Below are positions 26,643 through 36,338 of a stretch of 49,210 nt of DNA, one piece after another. The DNA comes from Magnetococcales bacterium (GTDB lineage: Bacteria; Pseudomonadota; Alphaproteobacteria; UBA2136): the NCBI GenBank assembly GCA_002689455.1, contig NZGE01000053.1, positions 1-49,210 on the forward strand, written 5' to 3'. The translations under genes were made by a program, and so were the position numbers. The notes below the pieces were generated by a model. That model was not told the origin of the DNA, ran no database searches, and was given only the letters and a program-made list of their open reading frames with translations. Position 1 is the first letter of the stretch. Every line of letters begins with the position of its first letter.

Positions 26643-27365
26643 TTACGGCATACGTGATAATTCACGGATCGCACGTTGTTCTAAATCTTCTAAGTTGCCT
26701 ACTAAGCGTGAAATGCTTTGGTAGGTACGGTTAATTTCAGTAAGGTTTACACTTTCTTGAATAGGGTTGATGTTAGATGTCTCTAAAAACCCTTGTGCAA
26801 CATTAATGTTCTCAACAGCTACAGGTGCATTGCCTTCGTAAATGTAACCATGCTCACCTGTACGAATAAGTTTTTGGGGGTCATCTACATTGACAACGCC
26901 AAGGTTTGCAATGATGCCATTTTGGTTTGCAATTGAGCCGTCGCGGTTAATAATAAGTGTGCTACTGTCGGCTGGAATATTAATTTGTCCACCGTTGGTA
27001 TCTAAAACGGGGGAGCCCGTATCGGTCACAAGCATGCCTGTTTGGTCTAAACTAAAGTGACCGTTACGGGTGAGGTGGATTTGACCATTCCTTTCTGTTT
27101 GGAAAAATCCTGCGCCATTGATTGCAACGTCAAAATCATTATCTGTGCGCTCAAGGCCGCCTTGAGTGAAGTTGTAGAATGTACCGTTGTGATGTGTGAA
27201 AGAACCAACCTCTTGGGCTTTTTGTCGGCTTACGATTTCTTGGAAATCCATGCCAAGCTTTTTATACCCATTTGTATTGGCGTTAGAGATATTATCGGCC
27301 GTCATGTCCAACTTTTTGCGCTGGCCAATCATGTTAGACGATACGATATATACTGGTACAGTCAT
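26643..27365 (-). CDS. flgF: Flagellar proximal rod protein FlgF
   Basis: 'MIGQRKKLDMTADNISNANTNGYKKLGMDFQEIV', C-terminal 'SNINPIQESVNLTEINRTYQSISRLV'; upstream of flgG. Confidence 0.94.
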   Translation of the reverse strand: MTVPVYIVSSNMIGQRKKLDMTADNISNANTNGYKKLGMDFQEIVSRQKAQEVGSFTHHNGTFYNFTQGGLERTDNDFDVAINGAGFFQTERNGQIHLTRNGHFSLDQTGMLVTDTGSPVLDTNGGQINIPADSSTLIINRDGSIANQNGIIANLGVVNVDDPQKLIRTGEHGYIYEGNAPVAVENINVAQGFLETSNINPIQESVNLTEINRTYQSISRLVGNLEDLEQRAIRELSRMP

Positions 27366-27520
27366 GTTTCACTCCCTTAATTCATTTGTTTAAAAAGATT
27401 TTTTCTTTTTAAAGCGGCATATGCCTCAAATTCATTTCTCTCTATTTATTTAATTTAAGTTTTTTAGGTCTTAAATTTTTTTATTTGTTTCTCCCCAGAA
27501 ACTTTTCACTGGAATTAAAA

Positions 27521-27536
27521 GCATGAAGCGTGCCAA
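27521..27536 (-). promoter_or_regulatory. Putative sigma54 -24/-12 promoter of flgF-G-A-H
   Basis: Minus strand TTGGCACGCTTCATGC, ~156 bp upstream of the flgF ATG; same layout as the flgB site. Confidence 0.68.
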
Positions 27537-27705
27537 CTTTTTAAAAATGGCAGTTTTATTTATGTTTTGGCGGGTGGTGATGCGTTGCATTCAAGAAACA
27601 ATGTATATGTTCAAAATATTTATTAGCGTATTTATTCGGTTGTTTTGTTTGCTTTATATTTTAAAACTGGGCAAAATTAAAAAAGTTTAATGAATATAGG
27701 TATTT

Positions 27706-28434
27706 TTGATCATGAAAGATGCACCAAGCATTCTGCACGATATCCGCACAATCCGTGATATTGAAACGTCGCTGGAAGAAGCGGAAGACTTTATCTCTCG
27801 AGTGAAGTCAAATAAAGTACGTCTGACAATGACAGATGGTGCTATTAATATTTCTCGTGAAGAAATGGCAAAAATTACCGACCTTGTTGTAACATTAGAA
27901 CGTAGTGGTAAGGCCTTGGAAACAGCTGTTTCTTACTTAAGAGAACTTATGGCTTACGATGAAGTTACACAAATGTTTTCACGCCGTTATATTTTACACC
28001 TTGTTGAAAAAGAGCTTTACCGTGCATTGCGTTATGATACACACTTTAGCGTAATTGCATTTGAGTTGGACCCATTTGGTGATGATTTACAGCACATTAA
28101 TATGGGTGACATGAACATGCTTGTTGGTGAAGCAGCCCGTGCAATCCGCCACTTTATTCGTGATAGTGATTCACCAGGCCGCACAAGTGAGAAAACGTTT
28201 ATGGTTCTATGTCCAGAAACCGATGTTGAAGGCGCTAAAATATTAGCAGACCGTATTCGCCAATCTGTTGACCGCGACTATGACCTGTCTGTAGGTCGCA
28301 CACGTATGACAATGAGTGGGTGTGTGGTTGACAGTCGTGATCCTGCTGTACGTGATATGGCTGGTTTACTTTATGTTATGGACGGGAAACTGTCGCAAGC
28401 ACGTGAGCATAATCCAAATACAATTATTGCGTAG
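27706..28434 (+). CDS. Degenerate GGDEF-domain protein
   Basis: 'MAYDEVTQMFSRRYILHLVEKELYRALRYDTHFSVIAFELDPF' GGDEF fold start; signature replaced by 'GRTSEKTFMVL'. Confidence 0.78.
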   Translation: MIMKDAPSILHDIRTIRDIETSLEEAEDFISRVKSNKVRLTMTDGAINISREEMAKITDLVVTLERSGKALETAVSYLRELMAYDEVTQMFSRRYILHLVEKELYRALRYDTHFSVIAFELDPFGDDLQHINMGDMNMLVGEAARAIRHFIRDSDSPGRTSEKTFMVLCPETDVEGAKILADRIRQSVDRDYDLSVGRTRMTMSGCVVDSRDPAVRDMAGLLYVMDGKLSQAREHNPNTIIA

Positions 28435-28562
28435 TTATTGAAAAATAATAGCACTTTTTTAAAAGCCTAGTGGTTACACATTAAGGTGTCAGTAATACTA
28501 AAGTGGTATTAATGCGCACATACATAATATTTTGTGGTTAATTTAAAAGGACTTTACCGAAC

Positions 28563-30653
28563 ATGTCAGTATTAATTGTAACACCAGAGCTGTCACTTGC
28601 TGAAAAGGTAAGGGCTTTGTTTTTACGTCAAAACTCACCACTTTCAGGCAAAAGCCATGAGGCTATTGAAGGGTATGAAACTTCCCTTGTAGCTCTACAA
28701 AAGCAAGAATCATATGAAGTTATTATTATTGTATCAGACAATTATACCGAAGAATTAGCTGACTTTATTGACCATGTAGAGCGCCAGAAAAAAGGCCCTA
28801 TTTTAATGATGACAGATTCAGACGACGTTCGTGTACGCGCACGTTCTCGTAAGTTACGCTTTATTTTACCACGCACAAGTGTTGACCAAGATGTTTTTGT
28901 GAGCGTTTTAGATGCTTTGAAGGAATACCATCAGCTTGGGCAGTCTGTTCACCAGCTTGAAGAGGTCTATAGATTATCAGAACAACGTTTTAAAGATGTA
29001 GCTGACCATTTTGCTGACTGGTTATGGGAAGTAGATAAAGGTATGCGCGTTGTTTTTTCATCTAGCCGTCGCCGTTCTATGGAAAATGTTGAACATGGTA
29101 CAGCTTTTTCAAAATGTTTTTTACCTGAAGAAGAAAGTCGTTTGCTCGATAATTTTAGTCAGCTTTACAAAGAACCAAAACCTTTTCAAGACGAAGAGTA
29201 TTGGAGTTTTGATGCATACGGGTCTCGTCAGTGCTGGTCACTTTCAGGTGTACCTATTTTTGATAAAAAAGGTTTTATTATAGGTTACCGAGGGGTTGCT
29301 AAAGATATTTCAAATGAAAAAGCATCGGTAGATCACTTGTATTTCTTGTCGAATAATGATGCTTTAACGGGCTTTTACAATCGTAACCGTTTTGTTGAAG
29401 AATTAGGACGTGTCTCAAGGTCTCATATTCGTGAGGGTTTAGATGGGGCTGTTTTGGTTCTTAACCTAGACCGCTTTAAGTTTGTGAATGATACCTATGG
29501 TTATGAAGTAGGTGATAAGCTTATTGTTCATGCAGGTCAAATTATTAAGTCTATGGTTCGAAGTGAGGACTTTGTTGCACGTGTAGGTGCTGATGAATTT
29601 GCTATTATTATGCCGAATACAACAGTTGAATCTGCTGAAAAAATTGGTAAGGACTATTTACGTGCAATTTCCGCACGAGATTTTACATTTGGTAGTGGGT
29701 TCATACGTTGTACAGCTCGCATTGGTGGTGTAAGCCTTGGCTTGTATGGTTCTACCAGTGATGAATTGCTTTCCCGTGCGCACACTGCACTGGCTGAAGC
29801 CAAAAACCGTGGTAGTAACACACTTTGCATGTATGATTCATTGGAATTACGTCAAGGCGATATTGCAAAACGTATGGAATTATTAAATTTCGTTTCAAAT
29901 TGTCTAGATCAAGAACAAGAGCGTGTCATTCTTTATTATCAACCAATTGTAAGTTTGAATAATGTGGAAAAAGTTGAGCATTATGAAGTTCTTGTGAGAT
30001 TGTTAGATCAAAATAACGACATTGTATCACCGGTTAAATTTATTGAAATTGCAGAAGAATATGGCTTGATTGCAAAACTTGACCGCATTGTCGCTTGTAG
30101 AGCGCTTGATATGCTGGAACGTTGGCAAGAGCAAGGAAAAGATATTTCATTAAGTATTAATATCTCAGGTAAAACATTTGCCGACAAAGATGTGATTGAA
30201 CGCATTACACAACATCTTTCAACAAAAAACCTTAAACAGGGCAGCGCTATTTTTGAATTAACTGAAACATCTGCACTTAAAGATATTACAAGAGCACGAC
30301 GCGTTATAGCAGGCCTTAAAGAACACGGCGCATTGCTTGCATTAGATGATTGCGGGGTTGGTTATTCTTCTCTGGATTACATTCGTCAACTAGACTTAGA
30401 TTTTATTAAAATTGACGGGTCATTTATTCGTGATTTACACCGCAATAAAGAAGATGAAGCTTTTGTACGTGCACTTCGTGATGTTGCCCGTAAATTACAA
30501 ATTCAAACTGTTGCAGAAATGGTGGAAGATTCTGAAACAGTTGGTTTCCTTAAACGAATTGGAATTGACTTTGCACAAGGGTATCACTTTGCAATGCCAG
30601 CGGCCGAGCTGCCAGAAGAATTTGACGAGATTCGTAAAAAGGCGTTAAACTAA
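28563..30653 (+). CDS. GGDEF-EAL protein with N-terminal receiver-like and PAS regions
   Basis: PAS-like 'RFKDVADHFADWLWEVDKGMRVVFSS'; 'ARVGADEFAIIMP' (GADEF); EAL 'YEVLVRL', 'LDDCGVGYSSLDYIRQLDLDFIKIDGSFI', 'VAEMVED'. Confidence 0.93.
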   Translation: MSVLIVTPELSLAEKVRALFLRQNSPLSGKSHEAIEGYETSLVALQKQESYEVIIIVSDNYTEELADFIDHVERQKKGPILMMTDSDDVRVRARSRKLRFILPRTSVDQDVFVSVLDALKEYHQLGQSVHQLEEVYRLSEQRFKDVADHFADWLWEVDKGMRVVFSSSRRRSMENVEHGTAFSKCFLPEEESRLLDNFSQLYKEPKPFQDEEYWSFDAYGSRQCWSLSGVPIFDKKGFIIGYRGVAKDISNEKASVDHLYFLSNNDALTGFYNRNRFVEELGRVSRSHIREGLDGAVLVLNLDRFKFVNDTYGYEVGDKLIVHAGQIIKSMVRSEDFVARVGADEFAIIMPNTTVESAEKIGKDYLRAISARDFTFGSGFIRCTARIGGVSLGLYGSTSDELLSRAHTALAEAKNRGSNTLCMYDSLELRQGDIAKRMELLNFVSNCLDQEQERVILYYQPIVSLNNVEKVEHYEVLVRLLDQNNDIVSPVKFIEIAEEYGLIAKLDRIVACRALDMLERWQEQGKDISLSINISGKTFADKDVIERITQHLSTKNLKQGSAIFELTETSALKDITRARRVIAGLKEHGALLALDDCGVGYSSLDYIRQLDLDFIKIDGSFIRDLHRNKEDEAFVRALRDVARKLQIQTVAEMVEDSETVGFLKRIGIDFAQGYHFAMPAAELPEEFDEIRKKALN

Positions 30654-30688
30654 CGTTCTCATCATAAAACGAAAAAAGAAGCATTTGA

Positions 30689-31963
30689 ATGGCAAACTTA
30701 TATCAATATGACGACATGGTGGCGTTAAGCACCCTTTCTATAAATCGTAATGTTTTAGAAGATACAATCCCAAACGAAGTTAAAGAAAAGTTAAATCAAT
30801 TGGTTGATGATCTAGAATCTGGAGTGTTTCCAGCATTTTCTATTTCCAGTCGAGATGAAGATATTGTAGGGCTACATTTGCTTGTTGAAAATTGGAAGAA
30901 AAATTTTAAAAACCTTATAGTTATCGGCGTGGGTGGGTCATCTTTAGGGGCACAGGCTCTTGTGAATTTTAAAGGTAAATTCGCTAAAAATTCTATGGAT
31001 ATTTACTTTTTAGATAATGTCGACCCTACAACAGTTGATGGTTTAATTCAAAACTTGCCTTTAACTGAAACGGTTGTTTTGAGTGTAAGTAAGTCGGGTT
31101 CTACATTGGAAACTATGGCGCAAACACTTTTATTCTTTGAAGCTTTTAAGGTACAGGGTTTGCCTGTTGAAAATCACATTGTGGGGCTCACGGAAAATAA
31201 AACTAATACACTGCGAAACTTTCTTGAATCACATAATATTCCTATATTAAATCATCCAGAAGGTGTGGGCGGACGCTTTACTGTTTTAACATTGGTTGGG
31301 TTAATCCCAGCAATTGTAGCTGGTGTCGATGCTGTTAAAATTCGTGAAGGTGCTTTGAGTGTATTGGAAAGTTTCTTGAACTCTCCTTACCAGTCAGATT
31401 CATTTTATGGAGCGCTTTTATCTGTTTATCTTTCTGAAGAAAAAAATATTCAATATATGATGCCTTACAGTGACCGTTTGCGCAAATTTAGCGAATGGTT
31501 TGTGCAGTTATGGGCTGAAAGTTTAGGTAAAGATGGTGTGGGTACAACGCCTGTTTCTGCTGTGGGTAGTACAGATCAGCACAGCGCTTTGCAATTGCTT
31601 ATGGATGGACCAAAAGACAAATTGGTGACGCTTATTGTGCCTGACTCATTTGATGAAGGAAGTCAAATATCAAGTGAACTTGCAAACCAGGTGGGGATTG
31701 AGCATTTAAAAGGTTTAAATTTAGGTAAATTAATTTACCACCAAGCGCAAGGCACAGCCGATGCTTTAACAGCTGCTGGCGTTCCTGTTAGAACATTTTA
31801 CACTCAAAAATTAACTGAAGAGGTTTTAGGTGCACTGATTATGCACTTTATGCTTGAAACAGCTGTTGCAGGTGTTTTGTTCGACGTGAATACTTGGGAC
31901 CAACCCGGTGTTGAGGAAGGTAAAAAACGAACGCTTGAATATTTAATGACATCACATAACTAA
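30689..31963 (+). CDS. pgi: Glucose-6-phosphate isomerase (short form)
   Basis: 'VIGVGGSSLGAQAL', 'VLSVSKSGSTLETMAQ', 'EGVGGRFTVLTLVGLIPAI', 'GSTDQHSALQLLMDGP'. Confidence 0.93.
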   Translation: MANLYQYDDMVALSTLSINRNVLEDTIPNEVKEKLNQLVDDLESGVFPAFSISSRDEDIVGLHLLVENWKKNFKNLIVIGVGGSSLGAQALVNFKGKFAKNSMDIYFLDNVDPTTVDGLIQNLPLTETVVLSVSKSGSTLETMAQTLLFFEAFKVQGLPVENHIVGLTENKTNTLRNFLESHNIPILNHPEGVGGRFTVLTLVGLIPAIVAGVDAVKIREGALSVLESFLNSPYQSDSFYGALLSVYLSEEKNIQYMMPYSDRLRKFSEWFVQLWAESLGKDGVGTTPVSAVGSTDQHSALQLLMDGPKDKLVTLIVPDSFDEGSQISSELANQVGIEHLKGLNLGKLIYHQAQGTADALTAAGVPVRTFYTQKLTEEVLGALIMHFMLETAVAGVLFDVNTWDQPGVEEGKKRTLEYLMTSHN

Positions 31964-31993
31964 AAAAAAGCCCCAGTTTAATGGGCTTTTTTA
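31963..31993. terminator. Intrinsic terminator
   Basis: aaaaaaaagccccagtttaatgggctttttt. Confidence 0.75.
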
Positions 31994-32010
31994 AAGGGTT
32001 TTTATCGTTA

Positions 32011-32364
32011 TTAAACATACATGTTTTTCTTGAGGGTTAAAAATTGATGGCTATTTAAAGTGGCGTGAGGGATTTGTCCTGAATAATGTGAGAAGATTGT
32101 TTGAATATCTATTTCTTTGCCTGATTCAAGTGTAATAGTGGTTGTTTTAGATGGAAAACCGCAGTAAGTGCTATCATTACACAGTAAAATTTGAGTGGTT
32201 GGGCGCATGCCTGAATTTAAATACATTTGAATATGTTCTGCGTGTGTTGCCGCAATAAGGTTTTTATCTTCAGGTGTAAAATGGCTTGTTGGCTTTAAAG
32301 TTTCTTCTGCTATAAAAAGTTTACCATAATGATGGTTTAATACAAAAACTTGTTGTGGCTTCAT
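32011..32364 (-). CDS. Hypothetical protein (117 aa)
   Basis: ORF with strong SD (aggagg) upstream. Confidence 0.7.
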   Translation of the reverse strand: MKPQQVFVLNHHYGKLFIAEETLKPTSHFTPEDKNLIAATHAEHIQMYLNSGMRPTTQILLCNDSTYCGFPSKTTTITLESGKEIDIQTIFSHYSGQIPHATLNSHQFLTLKKNMYV

Positions 32365-32524
32365 AAGTGCCTCCTAAACAAGGTTAAGTGTTCTAAGGAA
32401 TAAATTGTTGAACGGTATGGAAGGTTGTTTTAACAAATTAAAGTCTATTGTTTTTTATGGTTTTGTCAAAGAAAATCTAATTTGTCATTTAAAAGATAAA
32501 CCTTTTCCGTTATATTCTTTCGTT

Positions 32525-34354
32525 ATGAAAAAGATACAAATATTACCAGAGTTTTTAGCCAACCAAATTGCTGCAGGTGAAGTGGTAGAACGTCCTTCAT
32601 CTGTTATTAAAGAACTTGTTGAAAATGCGTTAGATGCAGGTGCCACACATATTGATGTGGCAGTAGAAGAGTTTGGTACAAAACGCATTGTTGTTAAAGA
32701 TAATGGGCAAGGTATTTCAAAGGATCAATTGCCCTTGGCATTGGAGCGTCATGCAACCTCTAAAATCAAAGAAACAGAAGACCTATTTAATATTCATTCA
32801 TTTGGTTTTCGTGGGGAGGCATTGCCGTCTATTGCTTCGGTTTCAAGATTCTCAATTGCTTCAAAGGCAGAAGGTTTAGACGAGGCATGGGTTTATAAAA
32901 GTGAAGGTGGTAAAAACTTTAATTTAGAGCCTGCGGCACATAATCAAGGTACAACAATTGATGTGGTGGACTTGTTTTATAATACACCTGCTCGTTTAAA
33001 GTTTTTAAAAGCAAAACGCACCGAAATGGAGCATGTGCATGACGTTGTTGTTCGTTTGGCGCTTGCAAACCCAAAAGTAAGTTTCAAATTAATTTCAGAT
33101 GGTGACGAGGTTTTACGCTTTACAGCCGCAGAAAGTGAGTCCTTAGACGATATGCTACCACGTCTTTCTTCTTTTATGGGGCGAGACTTTGTGGATAATG
33201 CCATAGGTGTAGACCTTGACCGCGGTGACATGGCCATTAAAGGTTTTGTGAGTTTGCCAACATACAATGTGTCTACCACACGTAAGCAATACATGTATAT
33301 TAATGGCCGTCCTGTGAAAGATAAGCTTTTGATGGGAGCTTTAAAAAATGCTTATCACGATTTATTGCATACAGGTCGTCACCCTGCCGCTGTTTTGTTT
33401 ATTGAAATGGATGCAAGGGCTGTAGATGTGAACGTGCACCCAGCAAAAGCGGAGGTACGCTTTAAGGATGGGCGCAGCGTGTTTGGTATGATTCGTACCT
33501 GTGTGCGCCAAGCCTTAGATGAACATAGCACAGATGTTAGCACAACGCCTTCAGAAGAAGCGTTGAGACGTTTTGAAACCAAGACTTTACCCCAAAGTTC
33601 TCAGCCAAGGTTTGATTACTCGGGCTTTGGAAATTCTTCTAACTCAGCTATTGTAAGTTCTTCATTTGCACAAGCTAGAACAGTTGAAGAAGATACGCCT
33701 GAAATTTCGTATGAAGCGCCACATATTCCACAGGAAGAATATGAAGTGGAAACATCAAAGGAAAGTTTTAATAATCACCCTATGGGGGCGGCTGTGGCGC
33801 AAGTTCATGGCACCTATATTGTGGCACAAACAGAAAATAGTATGATTGTGGTGGATCAACATGCTGCCCATGAACGTTTGGTTTATGAACGATTTAAAAA
33901 ACAAATTTTAAATGGACGCGTTGAAAGGCAAGCACTGCTATTGCCTGAAATTGTTGAGCTTAAAGAAACAGATGTAGAAGCATTGATTGAACGTGAAGAC
34001 GAGCTTTTAGCCTTTGGTTTGGAAGTGGAACAGTTTGGTCCTCAGGCCATTTCTGTGCGTGCAACACCAGCACTTTTAGGCGAAGTTAATGCCAAGCAGT
34101 TGGTGCTTGATATGGTTGAAGACCTACGCAATATGAAAAAAGAAACAACACTTCAAGAAAGTTTGGAAGACTTTTTAAGTACAATGGCTTGCCATGGTTC
34201 CATTCGGGCAAACCGTAAGCTTTCAGTTGCTGATATGAATGCTATTCTGCGCGACATGGAAACAACGCCAAACAGTGCACAGTGTAATCATGGACGTCCA
34301 ACATACATTGAACTTAAAACAAACGATATTGAGCGATTGTTTGGTAGAAGATAA
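32525..34354 (+). CDS. mutL: DNA mismatch repair protein MutL (start 32525)
   Basis: 'ILPEFLANQIAAGEVVERPSSVIKELVENALDAGATHIDV', 'GFRGEALPSIASVSRF', 'MACHGSIRANRKLS', 'CNHGRPTYIEL'. Confidence 0.97.
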   Translation: MKKIQILPEFLANQIAAGEVVERPSSVIKELVENALDAGATHIDVAVEEFGTKRIVVKDNGQGISKDQLPLALERHATSKIKETEDLFNIHSFGFRGEALPSIASVSRFSIASKAEGLDEAWVYKSEGGKNFNLEPAAHNQGTTIDVVDLFYNTPARLKFLKAKRTEMEHVHDVVVRLALANPKVSFKLISDGDEVLRFTAAESESLDDMLPRLSSFMGRDFVDNAIGVDLDRGDMAIKGFVSLPTYNVSTTRKQYMYINGRPVKDKLLMGALKNAYHDLLHTGRHPAAVLFIEMDARAVDVNVHPAKAEVRFKDGRSVFGMIRTCVRQALDEHSTDVSTTPSEEALRRFETKTLPQSSQPRFDYSGFGNSSNSAIVSSSFAQARTVEEDTPEISYEAPHIPQEEYEVETSKESFNNHPMGAAVAQVHGTYIVAQTENSMIVVDQHAAHERLVYERFKKQILNGRVERQALLLPEIVELKETDVEALIEREDELLAFGLEVEQFGPQAISVRATPALLGEVNAKQLVLDMVEDLRNMKKETTLQESLEDFLSTMACHGSIRANRKLSVADMNAILRDMETTPNSAQCNHGRPTYIELKTNDIERLFGRR

Positions 34355-34373
34355 TATAAAGTAATTTAAAGCT

Positions 34374-35078
34374 ATGAGTGATCAACAAAAAACAATTGCT
34401 ATTTTTAGCCACGGTGCCAAGCCTCGTTTAGGCGCAATTCAGTCATCTTTATCGAAGGCTAATTTAAGTTGGAAGGTTTTTGAGCTTGGTAAAGGTGATA
34501 AATTGCCAGAATCAACAGATGATATTCATGGTGTTATTCTTTTAGGTGGTCCGATGGGGGCTTATGAAACTGATAAATACCCTTGGTTGGCGCATGAAAT
34601 GGATTTTGTTCAAAAAGTTATTCAACAAGGTAAAGCTGTTTTGGGGATATGCCTGGGCTGTCAAATGTTAGCTAAAATTCACAAAGGTCAGGTGTTTGCA
34701 GGTGATAAAGGCTTTTGCGTAGGTTTTAGGCATTTATATGTGCATGAACCTGACGATGTTTTTGGTTCTGAACTTGAAAATTTAAACGGTTTTAGTTGGC
34801 ACGGCGATACTTACAAGCTTGGCGAAGGTTGTGATCGCATTATTACAGGAAGCTATTACCACGAACAGGGTGTTAAATTTGGTGAAAAAGTTTATGGTGT
34901 TCAGTTTCACCCTGAAGTAACAGAGGAAATTATTCAGGCGTGGTACATGCGTGATATTCAAGCGGGCACATTGCCTGAATGTGCAAAGCCTATGCATGAA
35001 ACTCTTGAAGATGCAAAACGTTATTTGCCACCTGTGCACACTTGGTTGGAAAATTTTATAAGCCGCTTATTTTGTTAA
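34374..35078 (+). CDS. Class I glutamine amidotransferase (GMP synthase-like)
   Basis: 'VILLGGPMGAYE', nucleophile 'AVLGICLGCQMLA', 'YGVQFHPEVTEE'. Confidence 0.92.
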   Translation: MSDQQKTIAIFSHGAKPRLGAIQSSLSKANLSWKVFELGKGDKLPESTDDIHGVILLGGPMGAYETDKYPWLAHEMDFVQKVIQQGKAVLGICLGCQMLAKIHKGQVFAGDKGFCVGFRHLYVHEPDDVFGSELENLNGFSWHGDTYKLGEGCDRIITGSYYHEQGVKFGEKVYGVQFHPEVTEEIIQAWYMRDIQAGTLPECAKPMHETLEDAKRYLPPVHTWLENFISRLFC

Positions 35079-35170
35079 TGCGTACACCTTGACAAATTGT
35101 ATGCATTTCTCTATCTCTTAATGTGATTTATCGAAACACATTTCTTTTTTACAAAACCTGAGGAGGTTTT

Positions 35171-35749
35171 ATGTATCACAGTTCAAGTAACGGTAGCGGT
35201 TTTTTAATGATTGGTTTGGCTGTTTTATGGATCTCTTTTTTTGTTTCAATGGCAGGGGGAAAATCTGAACCCAGCACATCTTCAGTTCCGCCTCAAATGG
35301 AAGCGCAGGTCGGTAGTCGTACGCCTCATATGTTAGGTGATATACAAAATGAACCTGTTTCTGCTTTTGAAGCAGCATATAATGAAATTGTATATCCACC
35401 TATAATGCTGCAAAATGTTGAGCCTTTACCCAACCCTTCTGTCTATGCAGAGAAATGGTATAAAACTGTTTTGAATCCGTTTAAAGGTGTTCCGGTCACA
35501 CCTTGTAGCGGTAATGGTGTTATGTTAAGTGGTGAGCAATGTACAAGCTACATGACAAACCTTGAAACAAGTATTCGGAGCCTGGAAATTGCATTGGCAA
35601 GCCAAAAAGCAGAAAATGTGGCTTTACAACAAGCGTTGGCTACTTTGAAAGAGGAGTTGGAAACCGTAAAAGCCACAAAAGAGGAATATCAATCGGCTTT
35701 GGAAGGCATTTCAAAGCTTATTCCGAATTCTATTGAAAGTAAGAAATAG
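35171..35749 (+). CDS. Hypothetical single-TM protein with C-terminal coiled coil
   Basis: SD gaggagg; N-terminal TM; heptad-like 'LETSIRSLEIALASQKAENVALQQALATLKEELETVKATKEEYQ'. Confidence 0.78.
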   Translation: MYHSSSNGSGFLMIGLAVLWISFFVSMAGGKSEPSTSSVPPQMEAQVGSRTPHMLGDIQNEPVSAFEAAYNEIVYPPIMLQNVEPLPNPSVYAEKWYKTVLNPFKGVPVTPCSGNGVMLSGEQCTSYMTNLETSIRSLEIALASQKAENVALQQALATLKEELETVKATKEEYQSALEGISKLIPNSIESKK

Positions 35750-35760
35750 ATAGCGAAGTT

Positions 35761-35790
35761 TAAAAAACCTCCCTTTTGGGAGGTTTTTTT
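35761..35790. terminator. Bidirectional intrinsic terminator
   Basis: aaaaaacctcccttttgggaggttttttt. Confidence 0.9.
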
Positions 35791-36337
35791 ATTGCTGTTC
35801 AAGAAGGTAAAGTGTGCTTTTACCGTATTTTTTGCTTTTTAACAGTTCAAACCCTTCAGGCTCGGGGTTGAAATTCAGTTTACTTTCAACTTCAACAAGC
35901 CACAAAGTCCCAGTGGTTCCAAATTGTTCTTTCTGTTTCAATATTTCGTTTGCAAGGCCTTGGCCGTAAGGCGGGTCTGCAAATATGATTTCTGCTTTTT
36001 CTGCCATGTGGAAGTTTAAAACGTCTTGTCTTTTTACGTCCCACTGCTCGGTTGGTATTTTGCAATGTGCTAGGTTTTTTTGTGCCCATTGGGTGTCTGT
36101 ATCTACAAAAGTAACCTTTTCAGCTCCACGAGAAAGCAGTTCAATGCCGGCAGCTCCACTGCCACAGAATAGGTCTAGGCAAAGTTTATCTGCAAATTCT
36201 GTACGTGCAAAAAGCATGCTGAAGCCAGCTTCTCGAACGCGCGCTTTGGTTGGGCGAACAGGGCTTTCATCGCCTTTGAAATCAGGTGTTTCAAGGTTTC
36301 TGCCACGGTAAAGGCCGCTAATAACTTTCACACTCAT
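35789..36337 (-). CDS. rsmD: 16S rRNA (guanine966-N2)-methyltransferase RsmD
   Basis: 'VISGLYRGRNLETPD', 'RPTKARVREAGFSML', 'LDLFCGSGAAGIELLSRGA', 'IIFADPPYGQGL'. Confidence 0.95.
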   Translation of the reverse strand: MSVKVISGLYRGRNLETPDFKGDESPVRPTKARVREAGFSMLFARTEFADKLCLDLFCGSGAAGIELLSRGAEKVTFVDTDTQWAQKNLAHCKIPTEQWDVKRQDVLNFHMAEKAEIIFADPPYGQGLANEILKQKEQFGTTGTLWLVEVESKLNFNPEPEGFELLKSKKYGKSTLYLLEQQ

Positions 36338-36338
36338 A

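Noticed and set aside
27523-27690. 55-aa plus-strand hydrophobic ORF (MKRANFLKMAVLFMFWRVVMRCIQETMYMFKIFISVFIRL...)
   Set aside because: Weak SD, and its start codon coincides with the putative sigma54 promoter of flgF; likely a chance ORF in AT-rich DNA, though not excluded.
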